This document shows positions 56,672 through 64,000 of a DNA stretch of 64,000 nucleotides, piece after piece. The stretch is taken from the NCBI GenBank assembly GCA_019671005.1, contig CM033752.1:5456001-5520000 (forward strand), in the 5' to 3' direction. The notes beneath the pieces are model-generated. The model was not told the origin of the DNA and made no database searches. It saw nothing but the letters and a program-made list of their open reading frames with translations. The stretch comes from Hibiscus mutabilis. Its lineage: Eukaryota; Streptophyta; Magnoliopsida; Malvales; Malvaceae. Position 1 is the first letter of the stretch, and every line of letters begins with the position of its first letter. Made by a program: the position numbers and the translations under genes.

Positions 56672-57827
56672 TACCATAACATGTGAATTTGGGCAGTGGA
56701 ATGGATTTAGTACCTTACTGTAATTCCAGATTTTGGGGTTTGCATGGCATTGAACGAGCCTATGGTAGTCTGGTTGTGTTAGTTTGGTACCTTTGTTTTT
56801 TTATGCACTTTGATCGGATTGTAAGCCATGTTACGTGTTACTTTTTTTTCTCCATTTATAATTAGAAAGTTTTTTAATAAGACCTGTATCTCTGGTAACG
56901 TTCATTTAATTACTGAATAAATATCAACTTTTTAAAAAAAATTATAATTTCTTAGATATTATAACAACAATAATACTAATCGAATTAATATTAGTCGATA
57001 TTTATATTATATTTGATATATCAATTAATCGAAAATTTAGCATAAAAAATTTCTCGTTCAATGTTCTCATTAACGTTATGATTGACTATATATTTTTTTA
57101 AATATTTAATATGATCTCATAATAATATTTGTTTAATATTTTTAAGGCTTAACTACAAAATAAGTGTTTAAACTATACCCGTTTTTTATTTTAGGTGCCT
57201 AAACTATTTTTTGGCTGAAATAGGTGCATGACGTTTATTTTTGTAACCATTTTAAGGTTCCTCGGTAACAGACATTATAAAAAGTTTCACTATCCAATGA
57301 TAACGCGACATGTGGCTGGATTTTTAATTTTCAATTTTTTTTAATATTCAGAAAACTTAAAATAAAAAGTTTAAATGAAAACCCAAAAATAACCCTCATT
57401 ATTTTCACCCAAAATAAAACTTCAGAAATTACTTTATTCCTTCTCTGAACTCTTCCCCCTCTCTTCCCAGATCTAAACGAACTGTTCTTAGAAATTCCCT
57501 CTAATGAATTTAGGATTTTAACTTACAAAATCGTTACCCCAAAGTAATCAGAAGTGTTTGTTTTTACTTTATTTTTAAAACTCCATCATTTTCGAAAAAA
57601 TAATCAAAACTTGAGTTGTATTTGTAAGAAGAAGAAGAATCATTGAAGAAGAGTTGAAAGATAATTCCAAAAGAAAAGAAATGTTTGAGTTGTCAGTTGC
57701 AAGAGTTTTAATTTCTAATCAAAATCTAATGTACTGATTTTGATAGGGGGTGTATTGAAGTCCAGACAAAAAGTAGAAGTTATTTGTCATTGTGGATTCT
57801 TCGTTCACCCAAGAAAAGTGAAGGTAA

Positions 57828-57877
<50 letters not shown>

Positions 57878-57960
57878 TGCATATGTATTTTTTGAAATTA
57901 GTGGAGTAGTAGATTGAATAATATATATGAGACAAAAGTAGTGTTGTGAAATTATTTTTA

Positions 57961-58264
57961 GGCTTAACTATAAAATAAGTGCCCAAACTATGTTTTTTTT
58001 TTTTGCAATAGGTGCCTAAAATATTTTTTGGCTGAAATAGGTGCCTAAACTTTCATTTTTGGTTGAAATAGGTGTCCAATTATATGCCAAAATTGACTTT
58101 AAAACAAGCCAAAAATTAAAGTTTAGGCGCCTATTTCAACCAAAAAATAGTTTAGGCACCTATTTCAGCCAAAATGAAAGTTTAGGCACCTATTTCAAAC
58201 AAAAAATAATTTAAAAACTTAGTACAGAAATGAGACATAGTTTGGGCACTTATTTTAGTGATTA
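57961..58264. mobile_element. Small inverted-repeat element nested in the MULE
   Basis: Left GGCTTAACTATAAAATAAGT plus GCCCAAACTATG pairs with the right end read on the minus strand (ATAATCACTAAAATAAGTGC plus CCAAACTATG). TTTAGGCACCTATTTCA occurs several times in both orientations. Its ends resemble those of the host MULE. Confidence 0.75.
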
Positions 58265-58519
58265 TATGAGACAAAAGCAAATGTCAGTTGTTTTGAATTA
58301 CTGTTTGTTTTAAATTGGTAGGGTTATTGCTTTGTATATCTCTAGCTAAAAGTGGTAGGTTACAGTTTTGGCTTACTGTCTCCTTATTGTGCTTTTTTAT
58401 TAAGCTTTTAATTGTGATTTTTGAAAGATACATAAGAAGAGATATTTGATCTTATAAAATGCTATTTGAAAGACTTATGTACTTAATATTTTTATTAAAT
58501 AAATTTATTTTTTTGTTCA

Positions 58520-59302
58520 GTGACTCACTTTAAGAAAATGACTTTAAAAGATGCTGGGAATGGACCTAATGTCTTTGATCAAGATGATGTAGATGTTGGG
58601 AGTGGGCCTAATGTCCATAATCAAGGTGATGAAGATGTTGGGAGTGGACCTAATATCCTTGATCAAGGTGATGTAGATGCTGGAAGTGAGCCTAATGGCC
58701 TTGATCAAGGTGGTGAAGGTGTTGGTGATATATTTCAAGGTTTAAATTTCAGTTTGGTTGATAGGATAGTAGATGAAGATAATTATGAGACAGATGTAGA
58801 AAACAATGGGTCATAATGGGTAGATGGAGAGCATGTGGTATCTGATGATGTGGAAGAGGAAATAATTTCAATTAAAAATAATTTCAAGGTAGTGGCAAGA
58901 AACATATCAAATAGAACTGCAGAAGACTTACAACCTACTGTTAGAGCCAATGATATAAACCTCTTTAGAGAAAAAAATGCAGATCTCGCAATTGATGTTC
59001 AGGGTAGTGGTGAGGATATTGAATATTTAGACTCCTCAAATGTTGGTAGCTTTGAGACTGATTCAGATGGTGATTCTGCTTGTAAAAAGTCTAGTAAGAT
59101 TTTTTTTATCTGTCAGCCACCTTCTACAACATCTATTCAGCCAGCTACTATATCCCTGCCAGCTTCTGCATCTTTTCACCCTCCTGCAGAATGTTCTCAA
59201 CCTTTTTCAACTGTCTCTAAGCCACCACAGACAAGGGTTCCAAAGATGAACATAAGGAGGCCTCTACCTAAAAACCCACCATATGGAAACTTTAAAGTTT
59301 AG
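58520..59302 (+). pseudogene. Acidic-repeat protein, probable MULE transposase remnant
   Basis: One frame from about 58520 to TAG 59300-59302 (260 codons) with a single stop at 58814-58816. The N-part carries about four 17-residue repeats of the type DVDVGSGPNVxxQGDE (58565-58735). Then comes WVDGEHVVSDDVEEE, an acidic stretch ending LDSSNVGSFETDSDGDSACK, and a Ser/Pro-rich tail (PSTTSIQPATISLPASASF) ending RRPLPKNPPYGNFKV. Acidic N-terminal repeats followed by a Ser/Pro/Gln-rich C-terminus are usual in plant MULE transposases. The catalytic middle would be deleted here. Function is not established. Confidence 0.5.
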
Positions 59303-59695
59303 TTTCTTGCTATGAATTTACTGTTTAAAAGCCTTAACAGTTCATTTCTATATAAAACAAGTTGGTTCTGATTCTGTTGTGGTATGAATGTTCATTCTGT
59401 GTTTAGGTGGTTGCTTCTTCTAAACATATTATAGTTAGAAATGTTTTGTTATGGGTTGAAACTGGTTAGAAATGTTTTGTTATGGGTTGAGAAAATTTGG
59501 TCAAACAAAGTTTCATTCACAGATTATTTTTAGTTGAATCAGAACTATTTTTATACTAACTAAACAAAATAGAGATACAACTCATTCATAACACTTATAC
59601 ATAAATAAGCTTCATTGCAACATTTGATCAAGGTTTCATAAACTTGATAGCAATATTTTGTATTTAGTCTATTACAACTAACAAATACATTCTCT

Positions 59696-60537
59696 TTAAA
59701 GACCAAATTTTATTAATAAGTACATTATCCATGAAGTAAAAAAAACTATCTTATAGATTAATAAATCATACATCCTTTCTGCCAATTTAACTTCATACAA
59801 TCTTATTTTCTCTTTTTGATCCTCTACTATTGTTCTAAGCCTTTCGACTTCATCCATCTTGACAAATTCTTCCAATTCAGTGTTTTTGGCTTTGATTTTG
59901 TTATTCTCGGCCATCAACATTTCAAATTGAACTCTCAAATCTTCAACTACATATTCATTTCCTCTTCCTTGTCAAGCCACTAAAAAAATCACAACGATTC
60001 TAGAAAAAAATTCAAATCAAACACATTATCATTAACATACACTAAATAAATTCTAAACCAAATTATCAACTGAAATACCCACAACTCCAACTGTTACCTA
60101 TTTACAAATTAACAATGAAAACAAAAAACCAACTATTTGTTATATCCACAATTATAAAAAAAGTTTGAAATAAAATCAACAATAAAACCAAAAATTTTGA
60201 AATAAAAAGTTTGAAATACCCATAATTTTAATTGTTATTTTTAAATTAGCAATGAAAACAAAAAAAAAACTTACGATTTTTAAATACCCACAATTAGAAC
60301 AAAATGTACTGAAATACCACAATTCTAACTACTTGCTATCTTCAAAAAAATTATATTACAGTTAACAATTTCTAAATGATAAACAAAGTTCATAGAAACC
60401 CCAATTTACTTCTCTCATTTGTGAACATCCATATAATTTTTTCCTTTGCTCCAAGGCCTATTTAAACTGCAAATGGGAGCTCTAAGTCCGCAATAAACCC
60501 TTGAACCGCTATGAGATTTTGAACTCTCCGTCGACAT
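59696..60537 (-). pseudogene. GRF-type zinc-finger-like gene, leftward, degraded
   Basis: The first exon-like ORF (60537-60415, 41 codons) starts MSTESSKSHSGSRVYCGLRA and has the YCG..AP.C pattern of GRF zinc fingers, though the later Cys and the GRF residues are not preserved. About 475 bp further on, 59950-59765 encodes a coiled coil (VQFEMLMAENNKIKAKNTEL, then VEDQKEKIRLYEVKLAERM). That is the usual C-terminal half of small plant GRF proteins found in MULEs. An in-frame TGA lies before QGRGNEYVVED (CGA to TGA would explain it). Splicing is inferred only. Confidence 0.45.
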
Positions 60538-60916
60538 CTTCCACAAACTATCAGGTCGTTAATTAGATTAAATGGAACCCTAGAATGATTAGATCTGGGA
60601 AGAGTTTAGAAAAGGAATAAAGTAATTTCTGAAGTTTTAATTTGGGTGAAAATAATGAGGGTTGTTTTTGGGTTTTCATTTGAACTTTTTTATTTTAGGT
60701 TTTCTTAACATTAAAAAAATTCAAAATTAAAAACCTAGACATGTACCGCGTTATCATTGGATAGTGGAACTTTTTATAACGTCTGTTACCGAAGAATCTT
60801 AAAACGGTTACGAAAACAAACGTTAGACACCTATTTCAGCCAAAAAATAGTTTAGGCACCTAAAACAAAAAGTAAGTATAATTTAAGAACTTATTTTGTA
60901 GTTAAACCATTTTTAA

Positions 60917-61455
60917 TATATAAACTTTAATAGGTTAAATTTTGTCGTTGTTCTTACCAATAAAGTGGAAGTGTTAACATAGAGTATTAATTGCCAAAAA
61001 CATGAGCCCATTCTTGAAAGGTCCCACATAATATGTTATTTGCACCTCAATTAAGTAGTAGGCCAAATTATTTTTTTTTGAAAAACTGAAAGGTTGTGGT
61101 GTCAATCATTTATTTCAACCCCTATGAAAGTTTTTGGTATAGTATATGTATATTTTATAGTTTATGTTCGAGATTTGTAACATTTTCTTCTGACAATATT
61201 GTTTTTAAAGTTCGAATTCACTTTTTTAGAGAGCAATATGTCTTGCCATTGCACCCATCTATTATTGGTAAGCTTTTATAATTGCTTTCGATTTTTTGTT
61301 ATAGTATATATATAGAGAGAGTTAGGTCCATTTATAAACTATTTGATTTTATATTGATATAAAATTATTGGATTAATTAAATTCAATGAATTAGATTAAA
61401 ATTTTTAAATTAAGAATTACTTTTTTTGACAAATTATAATTCTAATCCTAATATA
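60917..61455. other. AT-rich intergenic DNA
   Basis: Nothing recognised; a short TA/GA-rich stretch lies at 61300-61320. Confidence 0.5.
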
Positions 61456-61811
61456 GGAATGGCAACGGGGCGGGTTTTTTACTGTCCCGACCTTGCCCCG
61501 AAATTCAAACCATCCACCCCGACCCCGACCCGCATCGATTCTAATATATTATATTCTCGACCCGACCCGACATTATAAAAAACATAACCCGATCCCTATA
61601 TTTTAACAAAAAACCCGACTAAACCCAACCCGCTCTGAAAAAATAATAAAAATATTAAATATAATATATAAAATATAATATATATATATATAAATATATC
61701 GGATCGGTTTGGGTCAAAAAATTTTCACCCTAAACCCGAACTCGCCCCTCCCCGAACCCAATTTTTTAATAAAAAACTCGCCTCTATTGGGGAGGGATTA
61801 TTTTGCCATCC
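61456..61811. mobile_element. MITE with GGAATGGCAACGGGGCGGG ends
   Basis: The left end GGAATGGCAACGGGGCGGGT is paired with GGATGGCAAAATAATCCCTC at the right (minus strand). Inner blocks of CCCCGACCC / GGGGAGGGGCGAG also pair. About 356 bp. This resembles a common plant MITE family beginning GGATGGCAA. Confidence 0.65.
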
Positions 61812-62956
61812 TTATCATAATCCTACCTAGAAGAGAAGAGAAGGAGAGAATTTAACGGAATGAAAGGGGTGTTCTTAGTGGGTATAGAACCCATAACCTA
61901 AAAAAATGAGGGAATAAAAATGAACAGCTTGGCCAACCAGTCAAATTATATATCTTTATCATTTTAAAAAAAAAACTATTTATTTTTTTGTTAATCTCGA
62001 TCATTAATTTCCATTTATTCTATGATGCTGAAAAAATTATAAAACTATTTTTTTACACTATAACAACGTATCTTCTTTCTATATAGGGTTGAATAGTATT
62101 TTGTCTCCTCAAATTGTATATCTTTATCACTTTGATACTCATTTTTTTTATTTGCTTTAGCCTATGAACTTTTCAACCATGCCCTCGTTTCATCAACTTA
62201 TTTTTCTATTAGAAAATTATGTAACACATGATATGCATTAAATATGAAAACTTCATAAAATTTCTTTTAAAACTCAGACAAAATCTCAATATTTTAAATT
62301 TTTTGGTTTTTTTTTTCTAACAAATTCTTTTAAGTTGTTTCGGAAGTAAAAATTTAATTTTTAACAAAGAAAAAAATCATAAAAGAACGAAAAATGAAAA
62401 AAAAAAGTTTAAGAACTTATATATCTAAAAAATTGAGAATTTTCAGGTTTTTTCTAATCGTTTAAAACTATATATTTTTTTCATAGCACCAAATATAAGT
62501 TAAACTTAAAAAATCCAAAAAAATAAAAATAAAAACCAAGAGAATTTTTGTTGTTTTTTCCAAACTCAAAATTGTGAAAAAAGGTTTATTGAAGTTTTAA
62601 TAAGATTTTAAGCAAAATATATAAAATAAAAAAATTATAAAAACATAAAAAATTGTATATACATATGTTTTTAATTTTTTATGTTTTAAAAATGATTTTT
62701 TTTTGTTTCCTAATGTATGGAGTGAGCCCAATGACAAATTCTTTAAGTGTTGTTGATCCATATTGTGAGTATATACTCACCACAAGTTTTAAAGCTAATC
62801 CATGTCTAGGACGATGATCGAACTTTCAACCTTCAAAAAAAGAGACGTTAAAAAAAATGAATGAAATTAATAAATTTTATTGTGTCATGTGGTCTTTCGT
62901 AACAAAAAAAAGTTAGAGGTAACATTTATCATGGTTAAAAAGTTTAGGGGTCAAAC
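61812..62956. other. AT-rich intergenic DNA
   Basis: 61824-61960 contains GGGTATAGAACCCATAACCT, a relative of the sequence at 16022-16180. The rest is A/T runs with no gene or repeat structure recognised. Confidence 0.5.
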
Positions 62957-63100
62957 TGTTATGAATCCACAGCCACGTATACAGGTTCGTCGGCAAGAGA
63001 TGTTAGTTAGTAAGCGAATGGGAGAGCGCGTGAGAAAGGAACCAGCGCGTGAGAAAAGAGTCAGGAACTTTGAAGAATTTTATTCTCTTTTAATATTATT

Positions 63101-63137
<37 letters not shown>

Positions 63138-63332
63138 AACTTGTCATTGTACTGGGATATGCTGATGGTTATAAAAAAAAAAAAAACTATCTTTTCTCTA
63201 TTTTTATGAGTATTTTTGTTGAAATCAACTAATTAAATGTATCTATTTTATTAATTTTTTATCTTATCTTTTTATCAAATGAATCAAAATTCTGCAGATT
63301 CTTGAGTTTCAATTGCATGCACAGTCCTGACA
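62957..63332 (+). repeat. Putative 5' LTR of a retrotransposon at the right edge
   Basis: TGTTATGAATCCACAG...AGTCCTGACA, 376 bp, directly followed by TTGGTGCTCTCATTGA, which resembles the PBS region of several plant LTR elements. It includes a TA run (63105-63135) that may serve as TATA. No second LTR in the window, so the left end is a guess. Confidence 0.6.
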
Positions 63333-63348
63333 TTGGTGCTCTCATTGA
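63333..63348 (+). other. Primer-binding site, TTGGTGCT type
   Basis: TTGGTGCTCTCATTGA directly after the LTR end. Similar TTGGTGCTTTCATTGA sites are known from plant Ty3-type elements. Confidence 0.6.
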
Positions 63349-63357
63349 AAGTAAATC

Positions 63358-64000
63358 ATGGTAAATATCGTTGAAATAGTACAGTCAAATCTGAAAACTA
63401 TGAAGCAGAACAACGAGATGCTCCAAGAAATGTTGAGACAACTCAAATCTTTGTCAGCCCAGATCTGTATATTGAATGGTGGTGAAATCGGTGAAGTCGG
63501 GGAATTTGGGGCTAAGCAAGATGAACCAGCGAAGAATGTCCACCAGGTGTTCGACAAATTAACAACAGCAATTGACATTGAAAATGTCAAGCAACCGATT
63601 CAGAGTAGTGGAGGACTTGATTTTCGATAGGATGACACAACGATGCTTGGTTGTTTTGGAGAGATGACTCCATTTTTGGTCACAACCCATAAACCGATGT
63701 TCCATTATGAGATTCCGGACATACAGAGTCTCACAAATTAAATGCCTTCTCAACGTCTATTAGTGGTCAAACCTCAAAAAGATGAAGCAACGAGGCATGA
63801 TCGATTGGAGATGAGGCCTCCATTCATGGTCATTGTCCATGAACCAATAAGCCAACTTCAAAAACAGAGAGAAATCACTGAAATTGTGAAAATTTCTACT
63901 GTGGGTGGTCATGGAGCACTGCCGACAAATTTTGTTCTGTCTTCTACAAAAGATGTTCAACCAATGAAAGGAACGCTTAATTGTATATCAGATTTGTTTG
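63358..64000 (+). pseudogene. Gag-like N-terminus of the right-edge retrotransposon
   Basis: ATG 63358 opens MVNIVEIVQSNLKTMKQNNE, continuing EMLRQLKSLSAQI. This is a short coiled-coil start such as many plant gag proteins have, 26 bp after the LTR. The frame ends at TAG 63628-63630. Weakly conserved text follows (MRPPFMVIVHEPIS in another stretch) with more stops. No gag core or zinc knuckle is reached before the window ends, so the assignment rests on position after LTR and PBS. Confidence 0.45.

Larger units (their letters stand above)
43535..56947 (+). mobile_element. L1-type LINE, split by a nested LTR insertion
   Basis: Plus-strand non-LTR retrotransposon with endonuclease, reverse transcriptase, zf-RVT and RNase H regions, ending in an A-rich tail (about 56934-56947). 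It is flanked by a 14-bp duplication with one mismatch: TTTCCTAGATATTA (43521-43534) and TTTCTTAGATATTA (56948-56961). That is the size expected from target-primed reverse transcription. Without the nested insertion it is about 4.96 kb. Most of ORF1 appears missing or unrecognisable at the 5' end. Stops and frameshifts throughout make it inactive. Confidence 0.9.
57146..60908 (+). mobile_element. Non-autonomous Mutator-like element with ~340-bp TIRs
   Basis: 3763 bp. The left arm (57146 to about 57480: GGCTTAACTACAAAATAAGT, ACGTTTATTTTTGTAACC, TATCCAATGATAACGCGACA) is paired with the right arm on the other strand (about 60590-60908: GGTTTAACTACAAAATAAGT). It is flanked by ATTTTTAA on both sides (57138-57145 and 60909-60916). 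Long TIRs point to a MULE, which normally makes a 9-bp duplication; one edge base may have mutated. It contains an acidic-repeat ORF rightward, a GRF-like ORF leftward and a nested MITE. No DDE core was seen. Confidence 0.82.

Overview
This window is nuclear DNA of a flowering plant, most likely a eudicot. It contains one intact, intron-bearing gene with a plastid-type leader (phytoene synthase). Nearly everything else is plant transposable-element sequence: Ty3/gypsy LTR elements, an L1-type LINE, Mutator-like elements and hAT-type MITEs. The base composition is strongly AT-rich. Gossypium or another Malvales genome would fit, but I cannot prove that from the sequence alone.

Layout. 1-13.5 kb is a pile of decayed Ty3/gypsy pieces: an Athila-like gag-pol on the minus strand with its PBS and LTR, a plus-strand LTR, a second minus-strand gag-pol with an initiator-Met-type PBS, and a plus-strand LTR+gag fragment. 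13.5-24.3 kb is AT-rich intergenic DNA with at least six inverted-repeat (MITE or foldback) elements, two of them with perfect 8-bp target duplications. 24.29-26.82 kb is the phytoene synthase gene (5 coding exons, 384 codons, no lesions). 27.15-43.02 kb is one large Mutator-like element. Its transposase reads rightward and a plant-mobile-domain (PMD) gene reads leftward, and both are broken. A 9.7-kb tandem LTR array (LTR-internal-LTR-internal-LTR) sits inside the transposase, flanked by the duplication ACATG.

43.5-56.95 kb is an L1-type LINE flanked by a 14-bp duplication. A 3.1-kb solo LTR interrupts its reverse transcriptase (46.18-54.63 kb). That LTR is in turn interrupted by a 5.3-kb non-autonomous, gag-only LTR element (48.17-53.49 kb). 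57.15-60.91 kb is a smaller long-TIR element with an acidic-repeat ORF and a GRF-like zinc-finger remnant. The right edge holds a MITE and the start of another LTR element (LTR about 62.96-63.33 kb, PBS, gag-like ORF).

The only gene with a clear host function is phytoene synthase, the entry enzyme of carotenoid synthesis in plastids. The TE genes are mostly pseudogenes, but the nesting can be read in detail and gives a relative order of insertions. No RNA genes or CRISPR arrays were seen. The most unusual items are the tandem three-LTR array inside a MULE catalytic motif, the MULE that carries both transposase and PMD genes, the gag-only element with one uninterrupted frame broken only by stops, and the apparent exact loss of the last phytoene synthase intron.
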